A DNA stretch of 64,000 nt, taken from contig CM048591.1 of assembly GCA_026413225.1 (NCBI GenBank), positions 6,649,001-6,713,000 on the forward strand, in the 5' to 3' direction. Within the stretch, counting starts at the first letter, position 1; each line of letters opens with the position of its first letter. Position numbers and translations under genes: made by a program. Below the pieces are notes generated by a model, which was given only the letters and a program-made list of their open reading frames with translations, was not told the origin of the DNA and made no database searches. Origin of the DNA: Otis tarda (lineage: Eukaryota > Chordata > Aves > Otidiformes > Otididae). Of the stretch, positions 1-13,644 are shown one piece after another.

Positions 1-3000
1 TAACCTAGACTGACATCCACAGATGACTAAAGCAGCACCTTGTCGAGAGAAGCTGTCTAGCTTAAATCACCCTTCGCTCTATATCAGCAGTGGGATGAAA
101 ACACCACTTGGAATGGGACTTAAAAGCCTGAGATTTTCACTCAAGTCATGATGGTGTCTGTACAAGAGAGATATTCAGGAATGAATATAATTCATATTGT
201 ATGAAGTGCTGGAAATTACTTCGGGCAGCTTTTCACTGTTTCACTCTTCTGAATCCTCATCAGGAGTCCATTGTAACTAACTAAAACACTCCCCTTTTCT
301 GTTAATTTTAGCTGGGCTTATACTTGTCCAAAATGTCTGGTATGAGACTTATATTCTGAAACTGCAGAAGTTGTTCAGTCTGCAATAAAGTGGGGACTAA
401 ATCCTAATATATTTTCTGTATTATTTGACCAACTTCCTCTTAGTTTCATTGAGTTTAGATGAGTAAAAACTCAGCAGTAACCTGTACAATCTCCTTCCCA
501 TTTCAAATATTGGTGATTTCTTTCTGTCAATAACTATATATAGATACCAGCACCTGCCAGTTAAGAAACCATTTATGAATATAAAATTTGCCTAAGCTAT
601 AAATAATCTGCTTCCAAAGAGTCTGTGTAAAAATTAAGAATTTGAAAAGATATATCTTACATTGTTTTTTCTTGTTTACCTTCTCTGATTTTAACCATAC
701 CAAAACATACTGTCCATGCTAATCTGTCAACTAATGAATATTAACAGAGAGCTTTAAACACTTCAAGAATGTATAACTATAATAGACTCTGATTTTTGAA
801 TTATTACTGGTTCACCTATAGCCTTATCCAAAGCTTAAATTATCTATTCATTTCATATCACTGGGGACAATAAATATTGGCAATCACGAGTTTGGGTGCT
901 TTTTCTGTCTCATTCAAATTGTACCACAAGGTGAGTTCTCAGCAATGAACTGAATTTCCCTGAAGTTCACAGAGCTTTCGTTATCAGCATCTCTCCCTAG
1001 CACACAGGGCCTCGCGTTGCTCACACAGACAGCACCAAAATGCACTGCAGAGCTTTTAATGCATTCTGAATAGCTCTTGTCATTCAGGATCCTTCATTTC
1101 ATGTTTCAGATTTTCCCAGGGGGCTTTGATGTTAATCCATTTCACACTTCTAACACATCTGTTCTTCTTCTGGCTTTCTTATCTCTTCTGAGCATTCAAA
1201 TAAAAAAAATTAAAAAAAAGAAAGAAAAAAGTTTTAGCTGTCATTGTGCAGTTTCTGAAGTAAGACTTTAATGATGAAGCATATTCTAGCTATATCAAGC
1301 ATATCTAGCTTCATTGATACTTGCTTTTAGCCACACAAGGAGTTATGTATGCACAATATTTCCAGGGCTAACTTTTTCCCCATTACTTTGAATTTCTCTT
1401 GACTCTTTATGTAATTAAGAAACAGCTGCCTGTCACAGACCCTAGGAATAAGACAGCGTGGTTCAGTAATTACTTTTTTGAACATCAACAATTCAGTTTT
1501 ATAAGAAGAAGCCATCCATCCTCAGCAACATTAATTAAGTAGTGACCAAAATAATTGCATGTGTAGGTGTCAATATGAAGCAAAATTCTGAGCAAGTGGT
1601 CATTTCTGGTTATAACAGGAATCATCAAAATTCAGTGTTCTGATCCTTGTCTTAAGATGTCAGACAAGCTACCTTTACTTCCATCAGAAAGGCAAGGTTT
1701 AATTGAAAATAAGTAGTATTAATAAGCAGCTTAGAGAATTCATTATTGTTTTCCATCGCACTAGAAGTGGGATTTATGTCACACACCTATAATGGTCTTA
1801 CGTATCTTAGTCTCACTCCATAGTCAGTGCTGAATACTGGAAGCTCTGAGTGTGACTCATCCCATCTTAAGATTGCTGTCTAGATAGGAGGGATGAATCA
1901 CCATCTCTGGGTGTCACTTTCCATTGACATGCAAAGTTTTTGGATGACAGCTTAAACTAAAAGGTTAACATTCAGGTAGCTACAGCCAAGTAAAAATAAT
2001 CCTAACTTGTGATTTTACTTTGGAGAATAAAAGAACTATTACAAATGTCCTTAAAAGTTTCCTTTTTATCCTTTTTTTTTTCCCCTTATGCCTGGGTAAA
2101 GCATTAAGGCTATTAATGATTGTCCCTATTTTAAATATGAAAATGCACTATTTCATGGTTAAACTGTACAGGAAATGTTCTATTGTACAGTCGCACCTTA
2201 TTTGAGGCATGTTTTGTGGGGCTGACCAAAACTGGTTGCTTAACAAAAGCAGTAACTTAATAATGCTGGAAAAGAATTGTATTCAAAGCTTTTCTACAGA
2301 CAGGAGGTTACCTAATAACATTCTATTGTAGGCCTGTCACTGTCTATGAAAGACAAGTATTATCATATAAATGAAAAGATTGCTTTTTTTCCATCATCCA
2401 TATCCTCACTCCCCCTGAAAAAAAAAAAAAAGGAAAAGAAAAATGTGTTCAGACCAAATTCTAGCAACACAAAATTCTTTGCAAATCCTTACCAATTCTT
2501 GACAGTTCTCAAAGCTCGAAATGAAAAACTTTTTTTTTTTTTATCAGAATTAAATGCTTTAATAAGGTCATGTTGATTTATTTTTGTCAGAACTTTAATT
2601 TTGTGGATAATGTAGATGTTTGGACAGTTAATTGTTATTTAGGAAAAAGAGACATTTCAAAACAAGTGAACTTCCTGGATAAGAGAAATGCCAAGCTTCA
2701 GTGAAGACTGGAATATTTTCTTGAAACAGGGTTACAGACTTAGGCCTAGCACTCCTAACTTCCCAATACTTAGGAAATTTTGGGCATCTGCCCCAAAGTA
2801 TTTTAAACCTCATGTCTAATAGGTAGAAAAACTGGGTTTTCTTCTCAGAGGGAGCTTTTTATAATTTAATTATTTATTTCACCCTAAACTAGCACAAGAA
2901 AGATTAAAAAGCATTTTACATATATGTGTTTTTGTGTATATAGATAGATAAAATGCTAAGAACTTGAAAAAAGGACAGTAAATAGCAAAAAAAAACATGC

Positions 3001-4380
3001 GACAAAATACAGTTGAGTCAACCAGAAACACGGGTTTTAATTGTCATATGCAGTCAAAATCCTTCTTTTCCTTTTTTGATCATATACTGAAGTAGTTTGG
3101 GAGTTGTGATTTAGATGGTTTGTCCTGTCCTTCATGATGCCATTGGATATTTTTCAACCAATGAATTTTTTTTTATTTCCATTCATAACTGAACTCCTAG
3201 TTAGAATATCATTCTCATCATACATTTCAGTGGTAAACTCAGACAAGGGGGAAACTGTGAGACTGAGTCCATCAGAGAAGCCTGATTAGAAAGGAAAGGA
3301 GGGTGGCAGTCATGCCTCCATCACATAAGGTGCAACAGAGTTTTTCTAACTTGAGTTTGAGCATGCAAACTGATTTGATATTAATGTTTCTGTAGTAACA
3401 TGAAATAGTCTGTGCTGAGTTTTCCAGTAAGAAATGAGGAATTTTTGACATTTTTTCTTGATGTCTTTAAAGTGATAATTGCTTGCTAGTGCTGTTAGAT
3501 TACAGAGTTGCTAGTCAAGTGTCATAAATGTCTGGTTTCAAGCTATGTTCTTCACACTGTAGGTGCTGTGTGTGTAGAAATCTTTAGTGTTAAGTGTCCA
3601 ATGTGCTAGTCATTTTTCTTTAACACATCCCAAAGGACACCAGAATTTATAATGAATAAAAAAATATCACAAAGACCAAGACTGTTTTTTTTTTTCAGCA
3701 TGGCTTAATTTTATATTATGTGCTGCCAGTGTTCTTGCATGCCCTTCACTTTCCTCTTTACCTTTACAAATAGTCATGTGGCTCACACTCTTCAGTTCTG
3801 TACTTGGGCCCTATGGTCTTTGAGTCTGTAGACTCACTGCCACTGCTTTTGAGAACCCGCTATCAGCTGGACATTGTCTTGCTTCAGCTGATTAATTTGT
3901 GTTCTAGGAAACAGTTGGGTTTTTCAGTTGTAACATAGAACCACTCCCACCCTTTCTTATCATGCAGTTCTGGAAGGTTTATCCATGCCTGCTTCCCTGC
4001 ATTAACTCCTATTTCAATTATGCATGACTGGAGAGTATGACCGGGGAATATGACTGAACTTACTTAAAGGCTTATGAGAGATCTGTGATTTTTTTGCTAC
4101 TTCCCAGTGAAGTGAATGACTATTAAAAATAAAAACAACAACCTGTGATATTTTGTCCCAGAATGGAAAAAAAAAGAAAGAACGGCAAGGATGTCTATGT
4201 TGTTATTAGAATTACAAACAAACTTGACTGCGATCTGTGTGTTGGAAATCATCTGAGAACACACTCACACGTGTAGGTAGACACTTATAAAGAAAACAAA
4301 ATGAAAAACTCTCCCAAAATAAACCAGTCCTTCCAGATGAAGGGGGTTGTTCTTTAGATCAGGGACCCTGCGCACAGGGG
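1..4380. other. Unique AT-rich non-coding DNA
   Basis: I see no gene and no recognisable mobile element of good quality in this stretch. Frames open from an ATG are all under 80 codons, low in complexity or interrupted, and match no family I know. It holds scattered A- and T-runs (for example near 2420 and 2530) and a short degenerate repeat near 2190-2270, described under findings. Composition is typical of gene-poor vertebrate DNA. Confidence 0.6.
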
Positions 4381-4529
4381 AATCACAGAATCATAGAATT
4401 GTTAGGGTTGGAAGGGACCTTCAAAGGCCATCCAGTCCAACCCCCCTGCAAGGAGCAGGGACATCCCCAACTAGATCAGGTTGCTCAGAGCCTCATCCAG
4501 CCTGGCCTTGAACGTTTCCAGGGATGGGA
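4381..4529 (-). mobile_element. CR1 LINE 3' fragment, minus strand
   Basis: This is the 3' end of a CR1 non-LTR retrotransposon, read on the minus strand. It starts on the plus strand with the reversed octamer tail (AATCACAGAATCATAGAAT) and continues with the highly characteristic CR1 3' UTR block (GGGTTGGAAGGGACCT). It then enters the end of the ORF2 coding region, losing similarity near 'CCAGGGATGGGAAGC'. Only about 150 bp remain, so the element is heavily 5'-truncated, as nearly all CR1 copies are. No target-site duplication is expected or seen. The match to the avian consensus, from memory, is close, so this is one of the younger copies here. Confidence 0.93.
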
Positions 4530-6629
4530 AGCATGTGGCTGAACTGAATTTAAAGGTAATTCGCTCTGGAGGTTAAGCAAGCCGTAAGAGCAGAAAAGCT
4601 GGCACAGAGGGGACAACTGCCACTGGATGCTGGGAACAGAGATTTCAAAAACGTTGTGAAGGCAAAGGTTTTAGAGAGGCATATATTTCAAAAAGACATT
4701 TTATCCTTTGGAAACCTGTTTGCTTTGGTCTGTTACTAAAAAATTAGGACGAGGATTATTGTTCTACTCATTTCAGCCTGTTTCATGGAACATTGTCCTA
4801 TAAAAATAAGTTATTGTTATTATCATGATAAATAAAAGACAGATCTGAGCAGCACTATAAATTTTGGTAGTTTTAGATCTATTGCATGAATTTAAATGGA
4901 AGTTTTTTTCATGGTTATCTATTCCCTTGACCACTCTTTTCAAAGAATTAAGGGTACAGAATTTTAATATTCAAATAAACTGTATTTTGCAGCATCATTT
5001 CTTCAGCATTTCGAAATGCAGCATTGTTAATAGTAATGATCATGCCAAAACACAAACACTCACTATAAATAATTGTTACTAGACCTGAGCAAAACATAGA
5101 AGTTAGATCTTTTCCTAATCAAGCTCTTTTATCCTTGTTCAGTTAGCTGTTGGATTAAGGTGAGGATGAAGACCTTGAAATTCTGACTATCCAAATGACA
5201 TAAAATTGAAAAAAGTCTGGAAATAAACCATGAATCAGAGAAACACATCTGCAAAAAGTGCTTAGATTTTGGGAATAATTAAAAACACATGCTGGAAACA
5301 ACATTTTGAAAAATGATTCAGAAATTATACTGACCATACCAAGGAAAGGAAATAACAGAAAGCATTGTTACATAGAATGAAGGAAAATCTCTGGACAGAG
5401 CTACACAGACCTCTGGGGATGATGAAGAGCAAATTAGGCATATTCTGCAACAAAATAGGGACTGAGTATAATAGAAAAATCATAATCATGGGTCAGAGGA
5501 CCAGTACTCCATTTCACAGGTCTCTGAAATTTCTGTGTCATACAGAGACATTTAAATGGCTTCCTGATTACTGGAATCTAGGGTAAAAAGGAGGAACATT
5601 TATGAACACTGTCCCATAAGTTCCGTGTCAATATGTGTAAGATAAAACACCAAACCAAAGCAGTTGTTACATGACTAATAGCTATCACAGCACTACTGTG
5701 ATCATGGCATGTTCTACAAGTTACTGCCTTCCAACAACGAAGCTTTCTTAAGGACAGTCCTTGGCCACCCTGGCATGCACTTCCAAAATTAATTTCAATG
5801 AATTAGAGAAAAAAAAAAAAAAAGGAACAAAATCCAGACAAATAGTTAATAATTGTTCATAGGTGAAACGGAGAATAAATAAGATTATCAATACTAAACT
5901 TTGAACTCTACTATGTGGTCTGTCTAGATTTGACCCTCATCTGAGATATTATTGTGGAGGAGAAATAGGAAAGACTTCTGGGAATATTTTGAAAACATAT
6001 GGTTATGTTTTATTTATTTTAGAGGGAAGAGGAGACACAATGGAAATAGTTGTTGGATTTGGCAAGAAAATGCAGAGTCATCCAAACTAACAGCTTCAAA
6101 GGTAAAGTGTAGTGGTTTCTTTGCTCCCCCACCCCCCCCCCACTTACATCAAGAGACTTTGTGAATCTTAAATCTACATTCTTGTCAAAATCAGAAGAAA
6201 AAAGCAACCACACAGTCTAAGATAAACAAGACTCCTCATTAAGCCATTCATCTAAAATCAAATTATTGTTCTGTCCTCACAGAGTGTCAAAACCACTTGC
6301 ATGTTTGTAGTCTTCAGATGTATCTTTTCCAGTCTTACACTTAGAGCTATTAAGTCCTTTTCAAAATGTATTCAGTAGAAGAAGGTCTTGCACTCAGACC
6401 CTCCACAACACATCGGCTCTACTACTTTCACGTACTACTCCAGTGAAGGATGGAAGGAGCTGCAGGAGAAAAACAAATTTTGAAATAATAAATAATTTTG
6501 TAGATGGGAGCACCCTTTCTCACACAGATCCTGCTAAAACAGTTCCTTGATGTTTTAGGTTCCTTTCCCCTTTTTATCCTCAAGACTCAGCTCCAATTCT
6601 ATGCAAAATGCTATGTTGTGAGGAGAATT
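4530..6629. other. Unique non-coding DNA
   Basis: There is no gene or clear repeat. It contains A-runs at about 5808-5823 and a C-run at about 6127-6141. Short frames here have no recognisable domain. Confidence 0.55.
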
Positions 6630-6722
6630 CACAACCTGATCTAAATTAGCTTTGTTTTAAGCTGGAAGTTGAGCCAGATGACCTCTAAAGATCCTTTCCA
6701 ACCAAAATTGTTGTGTTTCTAA
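6630..6722 (+). mobile_element. CR1 LINE 3'-end remnant, plus strand
   Basis: This is a short remnant of a CR1 3' end. The diagnostic part is 'GAGCCAGATGACCTCTAAAG' followed by 'CCTTTCCAACCAAAATTG', which corresponds to the last CR1 ORF2/3' UTR block. It ends in a decayed octamer ('TTGTGTTTCT'). Upstream, 'ACAACCTGATCTAAATTAGC' also fits the CR1 C-terminal region. It is more diverged than the 8.1-8.5 kb copy, with no tandem tail left. Confidence 0.75.
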
Positions 6723-7200
6723 CCCTACTGTTTAGTATCACTTTTCACAGGTTGTCAAAAAGAAAAGAACCCAAGATATCTAGACTTAAACAGTCATGTC
6801 TGGTGACATACAGTCAGACTCTGATTCAAATACACTCAGTGCTCAATGCTATAAAGTCACAATGGCATAGAGAGGTAACCCAGGAAAGACAAAATATATA
6901 TAACTGAGATTTTAGGAATATAAGTAACATATTCAGCTTTGAAAATCACATAAGCAGAGTTGGAGACAGCTTTAAATAGAAACAAGAGATGCAAGTAATG
7001 TATATTCTATTTTTATATATATCTGACCTGTGTAACAAACACATTCATTGAATGATCCTATGCTGCACCTAGAAGTGGGTGGAAGGTTGGAAAACTCGCT
7101 TGAAGTATACTTGAATAATCCAGAAATGACATAATCTCTAGTCATTAGAGAGTAGTCTCTACTTTAGCAATCTTTATTTGGGGATACTTTTGGGAGTGAA

Positions 7201-7239
7201 TGTTTTGTTTGTTTGTTTGTTTGTTTGTTTGTTTGTTTT
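7201..7239. repeat. (GTTT)n microsatellite
   Basis: About nine uninterrupted copies of the tetranucleotide GTTT, preceded by an imperfect unit. It is a simple repeat, likely length-polymorphic. Confidence 0.95.
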
Positions 7240-7610
7240 CCTTTTGGACACCTATTCTTTCATTACTGTAGCTTATTTTTTTCACAAAATCAGTAGATGT
7301 TATGCTGACGTTTTAATTACTGATCAAAAATGAGAACAGGAACAGGCCAATGAAAAGAAGCAAAAGACTTTCTCAACAAACAATACAAACGAACTCATCT
7401 GAACCAATTTTAAACTATTTGCCCTGTATTTTTTTTTTCCAAACAGAGGCTCAATTCTTCACATAATATAATTAATACGACATGCTAAGCATTGAACAAA
7501 TAGGTCTGTAATTATACTACGGGGTCTTAGTGACACTGATAAAACATTCAACATCACCCTCTCATTGGAATTAGGCTAATTATGTACATAGTTGGGTGTC
7601 CATTAATCCT

Positions 7611-7632
7611 ATTATTATTATTATTATTATTT
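7611..7632. repeat. (ATT)n microsatellite
   Basis: Seven perfect ATT units. Another short ATT-type array occurs at 38751-38770, also preceded by 'AATCCT'. Confidence 0.95.
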
Positions 7633-8070
7633 AACAGTATTATTCATAATTTAAGTTTTCCTTCCTTTAATTTCAGTCCTGTAACAAACGAGAATGTTCC
7701 ATGCTTAATTAACAGCCAAAAGCTTGAAAGTACAGTATAATGGGACATTATAGGGGCTCTATAGTGAGTTAATGACATAGCAACCAGCTAATGAGAATGA
7801 AGAAATGTTACAATGGCATTCTAAAATGAATGGCAGAAAAGCACAAGTTGTGTCAAATAACATCATTGCCAGTATTCTTACTTAGTCTTCAGAAGTGGGA
7901 TATAGTATAGACTCATATTCTGCACTCCTCAGAGAAACAAGATTCATCCATAACCTAGCAGTGGCTTTCTTTAGGAGGAGGAAAGTTAGCTTAGTAAATC
8001 TTGTGCTACTGTGTTAGCAGTGCCATTCTTAGTCACTCTAGGAGTCATTCTCTTAGGCCAAAATCTGTTT

Positions 8071-8528
8071 TGGCCATAAGGATGATCAGAGGGCTGGAGC
8101 ACCTCTCCTATGAAGACAGGCAGAGATAGTTGGGACTGTTCAGTCTGGAGAAAATATGGCTCTATCTGGAGAGACCTTATTGTGATCTTTCAATACTTAA
8201 ATGGGGCTTGTAAGAAAGATGGGGACAAAACTCTTTAGCAGAGCCTGTTGTGATAGGATGTGGGGGCAATGGTTTTAAAATAGAAGGAGGCAGATTTAGA
8301 CTAGATATAAGGAACAAATTTTTTAGAATGAGGGTGGTGGAACACTGTCCCAGGTTGCCCAGAGAGGTGGTGGATGCTCCATCCCTGGAAATATTCAAGG
8401 CCAGGTTGGACGGAGCTCTGCGCAACCTGGTCTGGTTGGAGATGTCCCTGTTCCTTGCAGGGGTGCTGGACTAGATGACCTTTAAAGTTCCCTTCCAACC
8501 CTAACTTTCTATGAATCTATGATTCTAT
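8071..8528 (+). mobile_element. CR1 LINE 3' fragment with ORF2 C-terminus, plus strand
   Basis: This is a 5'-truncated CR1 non-LTR retrotransposon of about 460 bp. It starts in the ORF2 C-terminal region at 'GAGGGCTGGAGCACCTCTCC' and runs to a clear 3' tail of two to three ATTCTATG-type units ending near 8528. An uninterrupted frame at 8250-8474 encodes the CR1 ORF2 tail. Recognisable parts are GGRFRLDIRNKFF, VVEHCPRLPREVVDAPSLE and FKARLDGALRNLVWLEMS, and the frame stops at the normal family position before 'GATGACCTTTAAAG'. Upstream of 8250 the frame is shifted. The part with endonuclease and reverse transcriptase is absent, so the copy is dead. It is one of the better preserved CR1 copies here. 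Confidence 0.95.
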
Positions 8529-11500
8529 TTCATATCAGGGAATAAAAGCAGGGACAGGAGAGGAGAAAAAGCTATGATTGAAAGAGTCCTAAAACAAACA
8601 CCTCTTTATAATATTGCCTTTCATACTGGGTCATATCAGGCTGGCTTGTAGGATGGTGCTTTTCTCTAGACACCACGGAAAAGGTGACTTATAAACCAGC
8701 ATACTTTACTGAATTCGGCATACTAGTGACATTTAAGGGGCCTGCATTTTATTCTTATTCAGGTACAAGTTCACTGAGTAATATTCAAGATATATATATA
8801 TACTCCATCCTTATATGTAATAATATTATTTTGCACACTGGTTGTATGGAGGACAATGAAGAAAAAGAATTTTCAGGTAATTGATCATTCTTTGACTGCA
8901 CAACAATCAAGAGCCTAGTATTTCCCACAAAGTTTTGCAGTATTAGAGCTACTGCAATTCTATCTAAATAAAAAAAATAACTTACAGAAGTAACTATATT
9001 TTTACATTAAGTGATTACAATAGTGTACACAGAATACTCTCTATTTTACCTAATTTAGTACAAGCTGAACTATTAATTACATCTTTCACCTGGAAATACT
9101 TCTCTGTGCTTGTTTAAGAGTAGCCAGAGTTGCAATCAGCCTAAGATATTGCTCTGTAACAGATGAAATTACTTACTTTCCAGAAATGCTTCTCCCTCCT
9201 TTGTCGCAAAATAAATCCCTTATAATCCCGTGTTTTGCATCAGAGACCTAACTGTACAATGGCTATGTTTAAATTATATGAATTCTACCCCCATCTTTAC
9301 CTATTTTGCAAACTATTTTGAAAATGCTAATTCAGACTCTTACTATCACTAGATACAAGCAAGTGTGAGTGCAGGTCTCCGCTCACAGTCCTTCATGTAA
9401 GTAATGCAAAACTCTGTATGAAGGAGCAGTCATAAAGTACTAACAAGGCTGTCTTGCACCATTTCTAGCTCTATTACCACAAGTCTGTGGTCTCAAAACC
9501 TGCTCCTGAATCCATAGGTTGGACTGTGAAGACAGCTCTGATTCAAGATATATTTAAACAGTAATCTGCTTAGTGAACATTACACAAATATTACATACTT
9601 GACTTTGAGGAGTAGAAGGAAAATATGGATACCTTTCACCCATCTATCCCAATAATATGTGTAAAAAATAGGCAGAAAAAAAATATTAATATGGAATTAC
9701 ATAAACATTTCAGTGCAAAGAATTATTGCCTCATTTTCCTGTGAGCAAAGTGAGCTATGAGTTTAAACATATGAATAAGGCTGCATGAGAGAAAACAAAA
9801 GTCACATCAAACATCACGTCATGGTGTCTCTATCGAAGAACATGTCTTTTCTTTACAATGAGGTTGAAGATGTTACAGCAGCAGAAACAAAAGTTTTGTT
9901 TTCTTTTGTCTTGTTTTGTTTTGTTTTTCTGATTGGTGCTCTTTTCCTGTCTTTGTAGCATTTGCTTCAGTAATTAATTTTTTTCCTTCAAGTTTCTACA
10001 CTAGTTTTGATCTAAGCTGAACACAGGAAGAATAATTTTAATTTTTTATAAAAGCCTGACAAGACATGTGATTGTTTACATTTGCAAACTTAACCTTAAA
10101 AGCAAAATAAATGAAAATAAAATAAATTCTTATGCAAGTGTTAATGGTCCTGCACAAATTATGCATCAAGAGAAAAAGAATTACTGTCTCGATCATTCCC
10201 TCTGTGTAAATCAGAAATGAAAACTAAATAACTGGGCACACCATACCAAACACTTGTAAATCAAATCTACTCCCAAATAAGCTGTATTCATAATAAAGAT
10301 ATGCAAATAGCATTGACAGAAGCCATGCAAATCATTTCACAAGTAAATCAGGGTAAGTGGGCAGTAATAAATTTAAGTTTGACTGGAATAGCAGAAATTT
10401 AGATGAATTAGTGAAAGGTGGGAATGTTTTACAAGCAAATGGAAAGATGGTAATCATTTGATCAAGTGCAACTGGACACTGTATATTATTCCATCTTTCA
10501 CTTCACGATGAGATATGGATATGATATTAACTTCTTCCAGATTTATTTTTGTAAATCTTTTGGATGGGGATAAGAAATGTACAGAAATATCAACATCATG
10601 TAATCAAATATAAACCTAGTCCAATGACTACTAGAACTAGGGGAAAAATTCTTTTCACTCTTGTGGAGTTTAGATGGAGTTCCTTCCATAATGCTTGTAG
10701 AAGGGACTTTAAGATACGTTGCAAACTTCTGTCTTCTCCTCAAAATAATAATTTGTTTCCTGGCTGCATTATTTAAGAGAAAGGGAACCAACAAAAACAA
10801 CCCTAAGGAACACAGACATGCCAGTGATTCTCAAAAGAGAGGATCACTTGCTGTCTCTCGACATCACTTACATTATGCTAATTCTTGTATCTGGTGTCTA
10901 GGAACTAGGGTAACACGCATATTAGAAACTGGAACAGATAAATTCTGTCAATGAGGCAGAATCACGAGTTTTAACCTTTACAAGGTGCATGTGCCCCAGG
11001 TACCTAGGCTGAACTCTGTTTTTTCACACACAGACCTTTAACATGAAGTACTAAAATGCCATGTTATTTGTACACCACTCTCTCTGTAGTTAGTATGTAC
11101 ACATTCTGCTTGTGTTATAAATGGCAAGACAGAAAGATTATAACCAGCAACTTAATACTTGAAGTTCTCTATTATGCAACTGAATCCACAGCTACACATC
11201 AACTTTGGAGCCAAAGACTCTGTTTCTAGTTATCTGGCTAGAGTTCTTCAAACAGGAGTATGAATTAGCTATCCCATTAAAATTCCTGCAGGGAAATATT
11301 AAGAGTAAAGTAAACTTCCCAAACAAGAAGACAGCCCTTCCTTCAGAAGGGATGCAGTTTAAGGCAGCAAAACTTGTCCGAGCTTCATTTCTTCCATACC
11401 CTCAGCTCCTTCCCTATTGGAAAGATATTTTCTTTCACTAGCGTCAGGTTTCTTTTTCCTCTCTGCAATGTTTTTTTTTTCCAAGACACAAACTTTAGTC

Positions 11501-13616
11501 TAATTTCGTAGGTGACTGAGATGCTAATCAAGCAACTCAAGACAGAGAGGCTAGTGAAAATAATCAAATGTGAAACTGTCCAGGGGAAACACTCCACTTT
11601 GAAGTAAAAGAGAGGAAATTGTTATTTTGAAGCCACTAGAGACAGCCTTCCTGTTACAAAGAAGACCCGGGGGAGTCACTACCTGATTTGCTCTTAGTCA
11701 GCCTTGCATCTCAGTGACAGGACAATTGTAATTAGGATGAATAAAATCAGAGATGTGCCAGCTCCCCAATTTGTAATTCAGTGAGTGACATTAAAGACAC
11801 AGCATTTTGTTTAATTTTTTGAAGAATCAGGGACTTTGCTAACAGGTAACAGGACTTCCCCCTATGGGGATAACTTACATAAAATCTGAATCTCTCTCCA
11901 TGCAGAGAACAAATATGATACAGTAAACGGAGCCCAGATGGTTATGTTCTTCCTCTTAGAATTTTAGGCATTCTTTAGGAAAAGTTAAGATAGAAAACCA
12001 GATGTTGTTGTTTGTTTTTCTTTTTTTTTTTCCTTCTGTGTTGAGTCACACAAGAGGAAAACAATGGAGTTTCACTGAAGTTACTGGCATCAGAACCTGA
12101 TCTTCCATCTTTTCATCCAGCTAATGAAAATTACAGGGTACAGATGCATCGAAGACAGTTCTTATCTTTGTCATTAGAATCAATAACTCTAAAAGAGAAG
12201 ATTTTCAGTATCATTTTCTGGGTGTTCACAATTCATTACCAATAGCAGTTGTTCCATAAAATGTGTAAATTTACAAATGTAAAAATTAAAAGTTCATATT
12301 TAAGAACTCAACTCCATTCAAAAACTCTTTTAAGTAAGTGACTCCAATAGAAAAACATGCACAACGGAAAGTTTGGTGTCAGTCTTCATCTCCAAACATG
12401 AATTAAAAACCTCAGAAAGTAACAGCATCATATTTAAAACAATAAATCAATCAAACAAATAGACAAAAAACAATCAAACAAAAAACCACACCCAGATGCA
12501 GGCATGGAATTGCAATGAATAAGTGAGGACAGTTATGAAATAATCTGTTGGTGGCTCTAAGTAAAAAGAAATACGATTCACCAGAGGCTGAGCTCTGACT
12601 TTTGACTGTTGTTCAACAGCCACCAGCACGTGTCAAGTACTCTGTGAAAGAGACAGTCAGGGAGTGATAAGTATACTGCATACCATTTTAGTACTTTGTT
12701 TCTCTGAGTTGAAGCAAGTGTCTGAATATGAATGCAATTCAAAGTTGGGAAAGTTGCTTTTGGTACAAATTTGAATGCTATACTCAGGCACTGAAATATG
12801 CCAGTATATGGCATGTTGTTTTTTTTTCCTTTGTAAAAGTTGCATTTTAAAAGTGGAGGCAAATGTTCCAGAAGTCTGGAGAAAATTTGTGTTTCAACGA
12901 TTCTTTGGTATGGTTGGTTGACCCTTGGAAATCTACATATACTTAGAAAAGCGTTTGTATCTTTAGACTTTTTTTTTTTTCAAAATAAAGACAACCTTCA
13001 ATGTGAGATTTGTGTCATCACTGGTGGGTCCATCAATATTGCAGGGGCCACAAATCCAAAAAAAAAGATCAAGTCCTTCTCTGCCGTAACAGGTCAAGAT
13101 GGTAAATAGAACTTTAACCATGCTCTATCACTCAGCTTAAAACTTGTCCACATCCAATTTGTAGTAGTGCCTGAGTCTAATCCTAGTGAAATTCCTTACT
13201 ACACTGCAGATTGAAGCAGGTTTGCAAGCAGGTGGGTCAGGAGACAACCTTACTGTAATTGGTCCCTCTGGCAATTCTGCATCTGTAATGCAGTTGGACT
13301 GTCAGGGTTACCTGAAGATTTCTCTTTTCTTGGGCTGTCAGTCCACTCTGTGTCACAACCATTACACTCTGTTGATAATATCATTTTTCAAAGGGAAGGT
13401 ACCTTCCTTTCTGACTTGCCCCAGCTGCCTCCATCACCTTGTTCTGTCATGAAAGTCATCTATTGAAGAAGCCAACCGCTATATATATCTGTTACTTCTA
13501 GTTCTGTGTTTACCAAATTAAATTCTGTATGTAGCTGTGTAGGGGCTGGGTATCTATCTATCTAGTTTTCCCCTGACATTGGAAATTAGCAGTTCCAAAC
13601 TCTGACATTAAGTCTC

Positions 13617-13644
13617 ACAAGTGTTGTCACTAGACAACACTTGT
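13617..13644. repeat. Perfect 12-bp inverted repeat (hairpin)
   Basis: The left arm ACAAGTGTTGTC (13617-13628) and the right arm GACAACACTTGT (13633-13644) are exact reverse complements around the 4-nt loop ACTA. The transcript of either strand could form a 12-bp stem. Pairing does not continue beyond the arms, and no flanking feature explains it. Confidence 0.9.

Larger units (their letters stand above)
6723..8070. other. Unique non-coding DNA with microsatellites
   Basis: No gene is visible. The stretch carries the GTTT array at 7201-7239 and the ATT array at 7611-7632, annotated separately. The rest is AT-rich unique sequence. Confidence 0.55.

Noticed and set aside
12840-13452. Two frames (89 and 88 codons) that look somewhat protein-like
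   Set aside because: One crosses a T-run (poly-Phe). Neither has good splice sites at both ends or a family resemblance.
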